The position numbers and the translations under genes are program-made. From NCBI GenBank assembly GCA_943736015.1, contig OX031068.1, positions 27,412,296 to 27,476,295 on the forward strand: 64,000 nucleotides of DNA. The letters run 5' to 3'. This DNA comes from Tridacna crocea (lineage: Eukaryota > Mollusca > Bivalvia > Cardiida > Cardiidae). The notes beneath the pieces are model-generated. The model ran no database searches. It saw only the letters and a program-made list of their open reading frames with translations, and was not told the origin of the DNA. Below are positions 10,507 through 21,400 of this stretch, piece after piece. Each line of letters begins with the position of its first letter. The first letter of the stretch is position 1.

Positions 10507-10733
10507 TTAACCCCTTACCACACAATCCCGACTTTTATCACCCCTGTGAAAGAAGCCTTTTGAAAACAATGTAGGAAAACGAGAAAATGCTGGTAACCAG
10601 CATATTTTCCTTTTCCCACCATGTTTTCTTCCCTTCCTAAAGCAAATTTCAATTCTTCAGTCATGTTCATTTTATCGTCTGCAAATGCTTTCAATTTGGA
10701 CCAGCCTTAAATTTTGTGTTAGGTAAAGAGTCA
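10507..10733 (+). mobile_element. TTAA foldback MITE, family A
   Basis: TTAA (10507-10510), CCCCTTACCACACAATCCCG, central palindrome with a few unpaired changes, right end TTAGGTAAAGAG. Confidence 0.9.
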
Positions 10734-11112
10734 AAGTTAACGAATTATGATCTTTATACATTTTTCTGCCTTTGAAAATATTGTTGCAAAGCAAAGAAAT
10801 TGTAGTATCAACTAATATTATTGTTATTTTTCTCCTCTATTTTTTCGTTTTTCAGGACATTGAAAGATAGATATTTTTCTCTGCCTCCTATATTTTTGCA
10901 TTAGTTCAAATCTTAAAATAATTGAGCTGTGCAGTAATGTTTTCAAAAAAATGACATCAAAGAAAATTATGCAGAATTTTTAGGTTTTTCTCTATACTCA
11001 ATGAATTGATCAAAGCCTGCATAATTTAAAAGAGAGGTCATCAGATATATATCGTACTGTATATTTTTTACATTGGATTTTCAGCTATCACAAAAAATCC
11101 ATACATTTTTTA
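10734..11112. other. AT-rich stretch without a recognisable gene
   Basis: Nothing recognised. Confidence 0.4.
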
Positions 11113-11332
11113 ACTTCTCTTTTTATAGATAAGGTTAAGTCTCAACCAAATCCAAAGCTTTTGCAGATGACAAAAATGTGATTCACATGGTTAAAAGTTC
11201 CTTTGAAACAGTACAAAACATTGTGGGAAAAGGAGAAAATGCTGGTCACCAGCATTTTCTCCTTTTCTCACATGTTTTCAAAAGGCCACTAAAGTTGTAC
11301 AAACCACCAGATTGTTTGGAAAAGGGTTCACT
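11113..11332 (-). mobile_element. TTAA foldback MITE, family A
   Basis: Left end worn; CCAAATCCAAAGCTTTTGC and AGATGACAAAAATGTGATTC are the left arm. The centre GCTGGTCACCAGC is in a long perfect hairpin and the end is TGTTTGGAAAAGGG. Confidence 0.82.
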
Positions 11333-11522
11333 AGATATATATTGATTAGCATATCACATCTTGTCAATGATTTTTAAGTCTTCATGCAGAACATTTTAGA
11401 AAGTGAGAATTATATGTAAGAAATCATACATTTCATATAGAAATAATAGTCTATAGCATTTCTTACAACAGTATCAATGACATTTTTTTTGCGATGCTTT
11501 TCAAAGCTGTCGTCTGTAGGGA

Positions 11523-11864
11523 GTTAACCCATTACCATACAATCCCTGTTTTTTACTACCCTGAGATAGGAGCCTTTTTCTCTTTTTCCCACTATGTTTT
11601 CTATCCCTTTGGGAACAGACTTAAATTTTTTAATTATGTTTATTTTGTTGCCTGCAAGTGCTTTCAATTTGAACCAGTGTAAAAGGTACTGTTTTGAAAA
11701 CCTTTCTGTAAAAAGAGAAAATGCTAGCAGTTTCTCCTTTTTCCATGGTGTTTTGTATTCTTTCATATGTATATTCTAGTGTTTGAGTAAACTTTGATTT
11801 GTCATCTGCAAATACTTACTACATAGAGTAGTCTTATTTTTTCCCGTCTTAGTAAAGAGTTATA
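11523..11864 (+). mobile_element. Composite of two family A MITE remnants
   Basis: TTAA (11523-11526) and CCCATTACCATACAATCCC open one copy that lost its left half-palindrome. Before its right end a second, shorter hairpin appears (AGAGAAAATGCTAGCAGTTT), followed by a second right arm ending in TTAGTAAAGAGTTA. Confidence 0.7.
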
Positions 11865-11890
11865 GGAGTCACAATGATTGCCACTCAATG

Positions 11891-12195
11891 TTAACCCTTT
11901 ACCAGATGAAAAAAATTCAGACCTATCTTAATTGAAAGCATTGGCAGACGAAAATGTCAAAGTGGCTAAACTCTTTACCACACAACAAAATTTTAGACTG
12001 GTTCAAATTGAAAGCATTTGCAGACAACAAAATAAAGGTGAATGAAAAATTCAAATTTGTTCTGGGAAGGGTAGAAAACACTGTGGGAAAAGGAGAAAAT
12101 GCTGGTTACCAGCATTTTCTCCTTTTCCCACAGCGTTTTCAAAAGGCTTCTTTCTCAGGGGTGTCAAAAGTAGGGATTGTGTGGTAATGGGTTAA
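11891..12195 (-). mobile_element. Family A end fragment plus a complete family A MITE
   Basis: 11891-11966 is a minus-oriented end and arm only. The complete copy starts at CTAAACTCTTTACCACAC (about 11966), has a perfect hairpin around GCTGGTTACCAGC, and ends GTGTGGTAATGGG plus TTAA (12192-12195). Confidence 0.88.
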
Positions 12196-12344
12196 ATGGC
12201 GCAATTTTGCTTTGATAGAGAAGAAAACTTTGTGGGAAAAGGAGAAAATGCTGGTTACCAGCATTTTCTCCTTTTCCCACAAAATTTTCAAAAGGCTTCC
12301 TCCTCAGGGTCCTTAAAAGTTACCATTGTGTGGTAAAGTGTTAA
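12192..12344 (-). mobile_element. Family A MITE, left arm deleted
   Basis: Shares TTAA with the preceding copy. The outer left arm is gone; a perfect hairpin and the right arm (AAAAGGCTTCCTCCTCAGGG) remain, ending in GTGTGGTAAAGTG plus TTAA. Confidence 0.85.
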
Positions 12345-12571
12345 GGAATAAAATTTAGACCCTGTAGAAGAGGTCAAAGGCCAAGGTCACTCTGCATGGA
12401 AGATAAAAAAGATACAAAGATCATAGTGCAAGGACTCTTCATAATTTCTGTTTAGCCATGTCAATAAGATTAAACCTTTCTGAGTTTAAATGTACTTTAT
12501 TTTCAGCATTCTAAAGAAAGGGAGTTCATATATACATGTATGTTGCCAAATAAGGGCAGTTCTAAAAATCC
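12345..12571. other. Stretch without a recognisable gene
   Basis: Includes GGTCAAAGGCCAAGGTCACT, a motif repeated near 12847 (GATCAAAGGTCAGGGTCACT); both look like pieces of one dispersed repeat. Confidence 0.4.
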
Positions 12572-12801
12572 ATTATCTCTCTACCAAACAATCCCTAGTT
12601 TTTACGACCCTGGGATAGAAGCCTTTTGAAAACATTGTGGGAAAAGGAGAAAATGCGGGTAACCAGCATTTTCTCTTTTCCCCACAATGGTTTCTACCCT
12701 GCTGGAAACAAATTTCAAGTTTTGATTTGTGTTTATTTTGTCGTCCACAAGTGCTTTCAATTTGGACAAGTCTAAAACTTTGGCGTTTGGTAAAGAGTTA
12801 A
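12572..12801 (+). mobile_element. TTAA foldback MITE, family A
   Basis: TCTCTCTACCAAACAATCCC at the left; centre GCGGGTAACCAGC; right end GTTTGGTAAAGAG plus TTAA (12798-12801). Its arms are close to those of the 2.1-kb copy, so the two may form a subgroup. Confidence 0.9.
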
Positions 12802-13084
12802 AAGACTTTAAGGTTCTTATGATATCTGAATACTTACGGAAAGATCAAAGGTCAGGGTCACTGCATGTTTACATAAGTAGATGAAAATAAGTCTTGCTGC
12901 AGGGGTTTGGTTGTCATGGAAAGTTCTAGTTTAGTTGTGTGTATTTTTGTCGACTTTGAATAATTAATGAGGAAATATGAATGTTATAAAAGATGCTTGT
13001 TTCACACACATGTTTTTGTACATAACGATGATAATATTAAACAATGAAAGACTTTAAATCAGAGCTTGTGTCATCTTTAATGTC
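12802..13084. other. Stretch without a recognisable gene
   Basis: Contains the second GGTCAGGGTCACT motif (about 12848) and nothing else I can name. Confidence 0.35.
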
Positions 13085-13320
13085 ATTAAATCCTTTACCA
13101 CATGGTCGAAAGTTTTAACACTGAGAAAGATGGCTTGTGAAAATATTGTGAGAAAAGGAGGAAATCCAACATTTTCTCCTTTTTTATATACCCATAGTGT
13201 ATTATGTTATGGCCCAGGTGTTCCAACCTTCTGTTTGTCAGTCTATCTATCTGTCCGACCTTTTGCACAACTCCTCCTACTGTCTTCATTGGAATAACTT
13301 CAAACTTACCACAATGCATC
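13085..13320 (+). mobile_element. Family A fragment joined to another repeat
   Basis: TTAAATCCTTTACCACATGG and a hairpin remnant occupy 13085-13187. The sequence then changes to GGCCCAGGTGTTCCAACC ... CTATCTATCTGTCCGACC ... CATTGGAATAACTTCAAAC, a repeat type I recognise from bivalve genomes. The right half of the MITE is missing. Confidence 0.6.
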
Positions 13321-13349
13321 TTTATGATGAGTAGTTGTGCATGTGACTC

Positions 13350-13573
13350 TTAACCCATTACCATACAATCCCTACTTTTGTCCTGAGAAAGAAGCATTTA
13401 GAAAACATTGTGGGAAAAGGAGAAAATGCTGGTAACCAGCATTTTCTCTTTTCCCACAATGTTTTCTATCCCTCACAAAACAAATTTCAAATTTTCAGTC
13501 ACTTTTATTTTGTCGTCTGCAAATGCTTTTGATTTGGACAAGCCCAAAATTTTGTTGTTTGGTAATGAGTTAA
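13350..13573 (+). mobile_element. TTAA foldback MITE, family A
   Basis: TTAA on both sides (13350-13353, 13570-13573). Lacks the GACGCCC segment of the left arm (TTTTGTCCTGAGAAAG). Perfect hairpin and typical right arm. Confidence 0.93.
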
Positions 13574-13722
13574 AATTTGGATATCAGCAGGTGTTCTAGA
13601 TTTTAATACATTTCACTGGCAAGCCCCTTTGAGACTGATTCTATTATTTTAGCCAAGTTTTTATTTTTGTCAAATGGTTTGAATTCAGATAAGTCCCAAA
13701 ATCTTGTGTATTGTTAAGGATT

Positions 13723-14110
13723 AAAACCTTTAACTAAATTGTCCCATGGTTTCAGGAGTCTGGGAAGGATTTGGCTTATAAAAACATAGTGGAAAAAGGA
13801 AAAAAGCTGGAAACCAGTGTACTGTTATTGTTTTCTACCTCTTTGAAAGCAAGTCCCAGACTTAAAGGCATATTTCATTTTTTGTCTGCATAATTATGCT
13901 CTAAATGTGGAACAGTCTAAAATTTCATCATCTGTGATCTTTATCACACAATTCTAACTTTAGCAACGCTAAGGATATTGCCTTTTGTAAACCATGTGGG
14001 AAAAGGAGAAAATGGTGGTGATCAGCATGTACTACTTTTTGCCAACAATTTTTTCTCCCCTATAGCTTTCAATTTCAGACTTTTATCATCATTATATTGA
14101 ATTGCATAGA
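13723..14110 (+). mobile_element. Two decayed family A MITEs in tandem
   Basis: First copy 13723-13940: AAACCTTTAACTAAATTGTC, a broken hairpin and TCTAAAATTTCATCATCTG. Second copy from 13940: CTTTATCACACAATTCTAAC, hairpin remnant GGTGGTGATCAGC, right arm lost. Confidence 0.6.
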
Positions 14111-14154
14111 ATCAAAAGAAAAATTTCTAGACCAGTTAGGTTTGCCAACAACAA

Positions 14155-14583
14155 TTTTAAAGCTGCCACATAGTAGCAGTCATATGTTGAAATTTGTCTC
14201 TGATGTTAAGAACTCGCTCTGTTGAGAAACTTAAAAAAAGGCTTTGAGAGTCATTATACATGTAAGTATGCTTTCACAAGCAAGGGCATTAGCCTGTTAA
14301 TTGCAATATTTATATGTCTGTGTCGGGGTCTATGTGTCCTGTCATCATTGTTTGAGCTCTTTACTCCATACCACTTCGCAATCTTGTGTTTTTACGACTC
14401 TGACGGAGAAGGCTTTTGAAAACATTATGGTTAAAGGAGAAAGTGCTGGTAACCGGCATTTTCTCCTTTTCCCTCGATGCTTTTCGATGCTAATCCCATA
14501 ATTTTAGCCACTTTAATTTGTTGTCTAGGAAATGCTCTCATTTTGTTTGAGTGTAAATTGTTGTTGTTTGGTAAAGAGTTGAA
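14155..14583 (+). repeat. Segment shared with 21.71-22.09 kb, including a family A MITE
   Basis: The 200 bp before the MITE (AGCAGTCATATGTTGAAATT, GTCTCTGATGTTAAGAAC, CAGCCTGTTAATTGCAATA with small changes) recur at 21713-21910. The MITE itself (14353-14583) has an atypical arm, TTTTTACGACTCTGACGGAG, and right arm TTTTAGCCACTTTAATTTGT, both also found in the other copy. Confidence 0.8.
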
Positions 14584-14689
14584 TGATGACAGCTCGCAAA
14601 GCCATGATTCCTTGTCAGTTTTTGGTGCTGTTGTGACAGCTATAGTGTGTCTGGGACAAATTTATGTGAACAGACACCATGACAGTGCT

Positions 14690-14918
14690 TTAACCCATTA
14701 CCAAACGACAATATTTTAGACTGGTCCAAATTGAAAGCATTTGCAGACGACAAAATAAAATTGACTGAAAATTTGAAATTTGTTTTGTGAAGGGTAGAAA
14801 ACATTGTGGGAAAAGGAGAAAATGCTGGTTTCCAGCATTTTCTCCTTTTCCCACAATGTTTTCTAAAGGCTCCTTTCTCAGGGGCGTCAAAAGTAGGGAT
14901 TGTGTGGTAATGGGTTAA
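14690..14918 (-). mobile_element. TTAA foldback MITE, family A
   Basis: TTAA at 14690-14693 and 14915-14918. Ends CCCATTACCAAACGACA and GTGTGGTAATGGG; perfect hairpin around GCTGGTTTCCAGC. Confidence 0.94.
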
Positions 14919-14960
14919 TAATCAGAAACGTTTGCAAACATACCTATTACATTGTGTTAC

Positions 14961-15150
14961 CCTTAACCAGACAAGAACATTTTAGACTTGTCCAGATTAA
15001 AAGCATTTGCAAACAAATTAATAAATGTGATCCCAAAAATTGAAATTTGCTTTTTGAAGAGTAGACTGTGGGAAAAGAAGACCAGTATTCTCTTTTCTAC
15101 GACAGTGTTTTCAAAACCCCTCTTTTTCAGGTTTATTAATCTTGAAATTA
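14961..15150 (-). mobile_element. TTAA foldback MITE, family A, decayed
   Basis: TTAACCAGACAAGAACATTT and the minus-type left arm (AGACTTGTCCAGATTAAAAG) are clear. The hairpin is shortened and the far end is lost. Confidence 0.7.
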
Positions 15151-15276
15151 TGAAGGTTTCATGCATAAAACATTTGTTGCAAAATGAGAACATTCGTCGT
15201 CCTGAGCAAATTTCTCTTGTTGCCAGATGTTTTCACAGATCATCAGTCATACAAATGGCAAAATGGTCATGAATTC

Positions 15277-15497
15277 TTAACCTGACAAGATTTTAGACTT
15301 GCCGTAGTTAAGAAGTATTTGCAGACGAAAATATAGCGCCACTCTAATGATTGGATCTGGTGTTAATATGGTAGGAACATAGAAGAGGAAAGGTGAATAT
15401 GCTGGTTAACAGCATTTTCTCCTTCTGCACATTGCTTTCAAAAGTGTGCTTCATCAGGGATGTTAAATCGCGTGATTGTGCAGTAAAGGTTAATAAT
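15277..15497 (-). mobile_element. TTAA foldback MITE, family A, decayed
   Basis: TTAACCTGACAAGATTTTAG at the left; centre AATATGCTGGTTAACAGC; end GTGCAGTAAAGGTTAAT. Confidence 0.7.
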
Positions 15498-15612
15498 TTA
15501 TAATAGGACAATTTTAATGCATCATGCAGACTTTCCTTTGGTGGATCACATAATATACATGACGTAATCCCCAGTTGCTTGAACAAATATCGTCTTGATT
15601 ATAACTTCCACT

Positions 15613-15840
15613 CTCTACCCTTTCCCAAACGACAAATTTTGGACTCTTCCAAACCAAAAGAGTTTGCAGACGGCAATTTTAGATTTGGAGAAAATAGCAG
15701 AAAGTTCTCTAAAAGGGTAAAAACACTGTGGAAAAAGGAGAAATTGCTCATTACGAGCAATTTTTCTTTTTCCCACAGTGTTTTCAAAAGACTTTTACAG
15801 CAGACACGTAAAAACCAGGGCTTGAATGGGAAAGGGTTAA
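15613..15840 (-). mobile_element. TTAA foldback MITE, subfamily C
   Basis: Ends CCCTTTCCCAAACGACAAAT and TGGGAAAGGG plus TTAA (15837-15840). The palindrome core is GAAATTGCTCATTACGAGC, with paired changes on both arms relative to family A. CCCAAACGAC-type ends recur at 26.8, 27.1 and 29.6 kb. Confidence 0.88.
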
Positions 15841-17640
15841 GCATTGTGAATCACCATATTTATTTCAAATTTACAATTAATTAGGACTTACACAACCCAA
15901 AAGCACGCAGTAAATGGCTACAAATTCTTTTGTAGGTTTCACACCCCAAAGAAATGCTTCAGGATCGTTGTGGCCAAAAGTGGTACCATTTGAAAATTTG
16001 ACACCAAGTACTTCTGCTGCACTGTTTTATCCGGAAAGAATGGGAGATCAGGTTGAATATATGTATTACTGCCCACGACCTGATTATTTGCTGGACCGAG
16101 CTGCGAAACTATTATTTCTTGTGGTACTATACGGTACCTTTGACGACATAAAGGAACTTGTATTACTATTATGAAAAGTAATGGACACTAAACTTGTCAG
16201 ATGTGATTGTGTTTTAGGATGGAAAAGCATCGCACGAAGTGCATTGAAAAGGTCATTTCTTTCACCTTGTTGTGTCGACCATTAGACATATACTTTATAC
16301 AAACAAGAAGCAAAATATTTGGTTTGCCAATCACGGAAAGAGTAGCATAGGGTTGAAGACTTCCAGATTACATATTCAATGTATTTATTTTAAAAATATT
16401 TATTTTACATCGATTGAGAAACAAGTTCTTACAACTTATACTAATCTTCCACATTCTGCTTCCTTGGAACTACATGACTCATGAATACGGACACCATACG
16501 ATTTGATGTAGCAAAGCACCAGTTTTGTGATACCTTTAAGCTCGTAAAACATGCCCCTGTTTGGTAAGGACTACTGAGATGAATCATGAATAAATGATAC
16601 GAGAATGTACCAAGAACGAAAGCCGTCAACGCATCTAACCGTTCAGAAAGCCCATCTTAACAACATAAAAAAATTTGCATTCGGCTCCAAACTAATGACA
16701 CTATTTTGAAAACTAATGGTTGAAATGCAAATAGAAACAAATGGCTAAGACGACATAATTATGCAAACAAGAAGGCTCTTGTTTTACTGTCAAAATCATA
16801 TCCTCCTACGTATATTTTACAGGCATGCAGGAGTTCTGCAGTTGACCTACGGGAAAGGTTTGCATTAAATCTTGAAATAATAATCAATGCATGCTGCTAT
16901 TGTTCTTTATGAAATGTCAGACAAAATCACATGACTTGGCGCCTTGTATACCTTGGACAAAGGTACAAGTTGGTGTGTACATTTTCATCGGACATGATCA
17001 TACTAATTAGTCATATCTTGAACTTTTCACTTTGTTTTTTGTCTGCAGTGTTCATCACCGGTAGAATACCCACGGCAGCGTTGAAATAACGATATGGCAT
17101 TCCTTACCAACTGAATAGGATATAAAAATCATTCTATTTTTAGCGATCAAAGATTTATCTTTTCAAAAAGGGTTCAGTCAAAAGTTGAAAATTGTCTATT
17201 TTACATCGAAAAAAAGTTCTACAACTTACTGCTATCTCAGACGGTCTGTCAGCACGTCATCCAGGCAGACAATCAGTCAGTCGGACGTTCATTCCGTTCG
17301 TCATGTATTTTCAATAAAAAGGATAGGCCTATGTGATTTAGGCCTACATTTTTAGCACTAGTTTAGCACTGCCGGGTGAGTTTAGCACTGCCGGGTGAAT
17401 TGATTAATTGTAATGTAACTTTTAAAAAAACATCATTGATTTCTAAATGCTAAATCAACTGTATGAGACAGTCCCACGAAGGTCATTGGTAATGAATTTA
17501 TCACGGCAGAGAACCATGTTTGATTTCATGAACGAGTCATGCAAAATAACATCATGCAATAGTAGTAAAGGTGATATGAATTATTACACCATAAATAACA
17601 GATATTTTGCAGACATGCTAATTCTCACGCAGCTTCAATG
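15841..17640. other. Long stretch with few repeats
   Basis: One of the least repetitive parts of the window. Apart from the 15914-16174 open frame I see no exon, RNA gene or repeat that I can support. Around 17360 a short direct repeat occurs (TTTAGCACTGCCGGGTGA twice). Confidence 0.4.
15914..16174 (+). CDS. Small ORF of unknown nature (86 aa)
   Basis: An ATG-started frame beginning MATNSFVGFTPQRNASG and ending in a hydrophobic stretch, KLLFLVVLYGTFDD...ELVLLL. Composition is more protein-like than the AT-driven frames elsewhere (residues such as W, P, Y, C and R in the middle: YYCPRPDYLLDRA). It lies in a low-repeat region and is preceded by CACGCAG, which could be a splice acceptor. I recognise no domain or family. 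It may be an exon, a decayed gene piece or chance. Confidence 0.2.
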   Translation: MATNSFVGFTPQRNASGSLWPKVVPFENLTPSTSAALFYPERMGDQVEYMYYCPRPDYLLDRAAKLLFLVVLYGTFDDIKELVLLL

Positions 17641-17724
17641 CTTCAGATGAAAGCAAAATTATGATTGGGTAAACCAAATGGTTACGCCGTTCAGAAATTG
17701 TGTCACTTCCTAAAAGTAGAATTT
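17640..17724. mobile_element. Foldback MITE, family D, core remnant
   Basis: ATGATTGGGTAAACCAAATG and GTTACGCCGTTCAGAAATTG match the centre of family D copies; the ends are not visible. Confidence 0.5.
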
Positions 17725-18080
17725 GAACTAGGATGGAATTCTCGTCACGTAGTTCGAGCAATGATGTTTCCAAACTTGGACAGCATCGTTGGGAAAAAGG
17801 ATCGATAAAACATGATTTGTACAGGTGCACTTACCGCTTTAACATAACCAACATACTGTTTGAGACTGTCGGCCCCAAGATTCTATGAAATAGCGAGCTG
17901 CAGGTTTGAATTGTGGGTTCTTGTATAACTCCTTAAATCTCATGCAGTAGACGGTGTTTGAAAACAAAAGTAACTGGCCCTTTTTTTTTAACATCCCTTC
18001 CCTTTACAAAAAAAAAAACCCACAAAACATTAATGAACCACACTGTGAAAAAGAGGTCAAATGCATCTTCAAAATAAACA
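17725..18080. other. Stretch without a recognisable gene
   Basis: Nothing recognised. Confidence 0.35.
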
Positions 18081-18255
18081 ACATTTTTTTTAGTCTTATT
18101 CTTCAGGGTTTTCTAAATTTGAAAGTAAAACAACTTCTGATTTGCTAAACCAAATGGTTTAGCCAATCAGAACTTGTGTTATTTTCAAATTTAGAAAAGT
18201 CTAGAAACTGAGACCAAGAATGTTTTTAAGAATGGTTGGTGAATACAGGCCCTGT
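18080..18255. mobile_element. Foldback MITE, family D, left end missing
   Basis: Starts at AGTCTTATTCTTCAGGG, has core TCTGATTTGCTAAACC and a closely matching second arm, and ends GGTTGGTGAATACAGGCC. The left terminal GGGCCCGTATTCACC portion is absent. Confidence 0.72.
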
Positions 18256-19066
18256 TCAGCCTACGCAGCCCGCGAATTCTTACCTGGCTCAAACCGTTAT
18301 GTTCCTAGTCAATTTTTGTATGCCCCAGGACCGACCAGCCTATACTAATTTTATTAGACAAAATGGATTTTATGGCTACGTTATTATGTGAAGCTCGCTT
18401 GATATAATGAAACACGAAGATGCATTACAGATCCTTGGCTCATGTTTTACCCCTATTTATTACATATATTTGTACCACACAGCACTCTGTCTCAACACTT
18501 GCTTATAATTGGCCTGCAAGACGCGGGTAGGGGCATTAGGACACTTGCGTAAAATGTCATGCCAGATCAGCTTCCGTACAAGCTATTCCGAAACGACACT
18601 TTCTTTTTTTTATGTAATTTTCTCTTTCGTGCAATACAAAATCTAATAAAGTTGTAGAGTCGGTTTCATACAAACTATTTTGTCTAATAACCGATTGAAC
18701 CGTGAGATAGAATGGTCATTTGACATGCTGAAATTTGACTAATAACAAATGAATACATAGAAATTTGTGATTGGCAGAAAATGAAGACATGTTTATTTTA
18801 CGGGCCCATGTCTGTGTGCGGGCAAATTTACGTCGTCTATCGTTTTAAAGATGTTTCTTGGTACCACCTAGATATAATTATGCATACACCTCGACGTACA
18901 AGGAGATAAAGCGATCTTTAATCTATTATTAATGTATGAATCATTCCGTATGTAGACACACTGTTATATAATTATATCAAAGGACTTGGAGAGGTGAAAA
19001 TAGCATGTACTTTACTGCTTGCAGTGGTATGTATAATAAGTAATAGAAGACTGAGTGCAAAAAAGT
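18256..19066. other. Stretch without a recognisable gene
   Basis: No feature seen. The GC content is somewhat higher than in the flanking repeats near 18260-18550. Confidence 0.4.
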
Positions 19067-19299
19067 GGTTTACTCTTTATAAAACCAGAAAGAAAACGGT
19101 CTCTTCCAAATTGAAAGCAATTGCAGACGACAAGATACACGTGGTTCAAATGATGATTTCTGTCTTTGACAGTGTAGAAAGCATTGTGGAAAAAGGAGAA
19201 AATGTTGGTTACCAGCATTTTCTTCTTTTCCCACAATATTTCGAAGGACCATCTTCCTCAAGGCCATTAAAACTCAGGGTTGTGTTGAAAAGGGTCAAC
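19067..19299 (-). mobile_element. TTAA foldback MITE, family A, first of a run of four
   Basis: Worn left end TTTACTCTTTATAAAACC; arm CTTCCAAATTGAAAGCAATT; centre GTTGGTTACCAGC; end TTGTGTTGAAAAGGG. Confidence 0.82.
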
Positions 19300-19527
19300 T
19301 CATTGCCAAACGACAACATTCAAGAATGGTTTAGTTTGAAAGTTTTTGCAGACGACAATTTATTTATGTATCAAAATTAATGATGAGACATTTCTGTAAT
19401 GATAGAAAACATTATAGTAAAAGAAGAAAATGCTGGTTACCAGTATTTTCATCATTTTCCACAATGTTTTCAACAGACGTTTTCCACATGGTCGTTAAAA
19501 TAGGGGATTGTGTCGTCAAGGGTTGGA
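19296..19527 (-). mobile_element. TTAA foldback MITE, family A, second of the run
   Basis: TCAACTCATTGCCAAACGAC follows the first copy directly. Hairpin worn (GCTGGTTACCAGTATTTTC); end TGTCGTCAAGGG. Confidence 0.78.
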
Positions 19528-19535
19528 CTAATCTG

Positions 19536-19762
19536 AACCCTTTACCTGATATGCCAATTTGAGGCTCTTCCATTTGAGCAGCAAATGAAGATATGATGTC
19601 AAAAATATGGACAAACGAGGATACAAATATCTGATTTAGTGGAAAACATTGTGGGAAAAGGGGAAATTGCTCGTTACGAGCAATTTCTCCTTTTCCCACA
19701 ATGTTTTCAAAAGCTGTCTGTTTGATACGTCAAAATGAGTATCTATTCAGTAAAGGGTTTAG
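19536..19762. mobile_element. TTAA foldback MITE, B/C-like core, third of the run
   Basis: ACCCTTTACCTGATATGCCA at the left. The palindrome GGGGAAATTGCTCGTTACGA and its right arm are perfectly paired, intermediate between families A and C. End TATTCAGTAAAGGGTTTA. Confidence 0.82.
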
Positions 19763-19767
19763 AAGCC

Positions 19768-19985
19768 GTTAACCCTATTCCAATGTTGAGTTTTAGCGTG
19801 TCTTCTGGGTGATGGATTTTAGAAACATTTTGGGCGAAAGAAGAAATGTTGGTTTTAGGTATTTCTCCTTTTTCAACAATTTTTTACGCTATATCAAAGA
19901 CATAGTTCATCGTGGAGCTTCATTTTATTTTGATTTTACGTCTGCAGTCTAAAGTTTTGTCGTCTGATACGGGAATTGATGAATA
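19768..19985 (+). mobile_element. TTAA foldback MITE, decayed, fourth of the run
   Basis: TTAACCCTATTCCAATGTTG at the left, hairpin remnant GAAATGTTGGTTTTAGG, right arm with TTTTACGTCTGCAGTC and GTCGTCTGATACGGG. Confidence 0.65.
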
Positions 19986-20849
19986 ATCCAGTTGAGTTTT
20001 AAAGACCATATAGCTGCCAAAAATAAATAATGCGGTTGTTAAAATGCATTTAAATGTAAATCATAACATTGAAAAGTATGTGAATTATTGTTAAGATGAC
20101 CGTGAATCTTTTATTGTATACTGTCGGTCTGTCTGCAGGTTGCTTGCAGAAAAATGAGCGGATATGGATCGGAATTTTTCTAATAAACTGCCTTTTCACA
20201 AAGCGTGGCTCAAATCCGTGACAGAACTCCCCCCCCCACCCCCCTCTTTCCCTCATCGCTGTAATCCCCAAATTTGCACACTTTCCACGTGCTTCATTCC
20301 GACATATTTGGTATTCACTGTTGGGTGTGTTAATAGCGTGTTTAAATTGCTTGTTTATGTGTGCAGTGTTTGTTATTTTTTTTTTGATGGATTATTTTAT
20401 CTAATGATACATTTAGGAAAATAATAAACATGGAGGTGAGTGGATTTGCTGTAGCGGTTTTCCTCCTCTACTTTTTAAATCTCTCTTTGGCATGATTCCT
20501 CACCATGGATTTCGTTGTGAAATTTTGAAAGGGGGATATGCGTAATAAATGCACGGAATAAATGTTGAAATAGTGAATTGGCAGGATTTGCATATGCACC
20601 AAGTCTACATTCATTCTGTACTTTATTTGCACTATTTTCTACAAGTGTCAAGCAGACACTCTATATTGGGGACTTGGATTATCCTGGTTTTGTGTGTGTG
20701 TGTGTAATCATCATCTTACTGTCGTCATCTCCTGTTTTCATCCCACCATCCTAAAAGAGGTTAAAATTTAATTTAATGATGGACGCCGTGATGAGCTTGG
20801 TTGGTTAGATATGGGACTTATAAGTTTAGAAGTTAAAGAGTTCGATAGC
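19986..20849. other. Stretch without a recognisable gene
   Basis: Contains C-runs (20230-20245) and a short (GT)n run near 20692-20705. No gene seen. Confidence 0.4.
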
Positions 20850-21145
20850 CGAGCCCTCTAGCTCAGTTGGCAACAGTAGGGTTTGAAATTTAAGAGTTGT
20901 TATGGTCGTGGGTTCGATACTGAGCCCGGTAGCCATGGCGTAAACCTTTGGAGTTTGATTCCTGGCTCTGCCAAAGGGTTTCTGCATCGCAAAGCAGTTG
21001 AGGAATATAATTTGTAGTCCGCCAGTCATGGATTCGATCTTCAAGAGGGTGTTTCTTGCGAGTGCTCGTAGGTTTAACACTTCAAAACCCTGCTTTAATG
21101 CCCGTGAGACGTAGGAAGGCATGAAACAAAGGAACAAATTGTCGT
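20850..21145 (+). mobile_element. tRNA-derived SINE-like element
   Basis: Box A TAGCTCAGTTGG (20859-20870) and box B GGTTCGATACTG (20911-20922) match RNA polymerase III internal promoters. The arm between them does not fold into a clean tRNA. Downstream GTGTTTCTTGCGAGTGCTC and ACACTTCAAAACCCTGC resemble the core of the next SINE. A SINE is more likely than a tRNA gene. Confidence 0.65.
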
Positions 21146-21164
21146 CGTGAGATAACTAAATGAT

Positions 21165-21400
21165 GTTTAAAGCATCGTGAGTCAGTTATCTGATCTGAAA
21201 ACTGAAGGCTAGCAACTTCGGGGTCCCGAGTTCGAGTCGAACTGGAAGCTCTGGATTTTGCGTTGGAGTGTTCCTGAGCAAGACACTTCAGAGCCCTAGC
21301 CTAGCACTGGTGTAACCCAGGAAATACATGAATGTGTGGGCTGTCGCCGCGATATAACTGAAATAACAGCGGCGTGAAACGTAATTCAGTCAATCATCTT
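21165..21400 (+). mobile_element. Mollusc-type tRNA-derived SINE
   Basis: Head GTGAGTCAGTTATCTGATC with box B-like GAGTTCGAGTCGA. The core includes TTCCTGAGCAAGACACTTCA and CCTAGCCTAGCACTGGTG. The tail has CGCGATATAACTGAAATAAC and GGCGTGAAACG, ending in AGTCAATCATC. That tail is characteristic of SINEs I know from mollusc genomes. The same core appears on the minus strand at 31.1 and 32.4 kb. Confidence 0.8.

Noticed and set aside
20850-20935. tRNA gene
   Set aside because: Box A and box B are present, but the intervening sequence does not form tRNA arms and SINE-type sequence follows. Called a SINE-like element.
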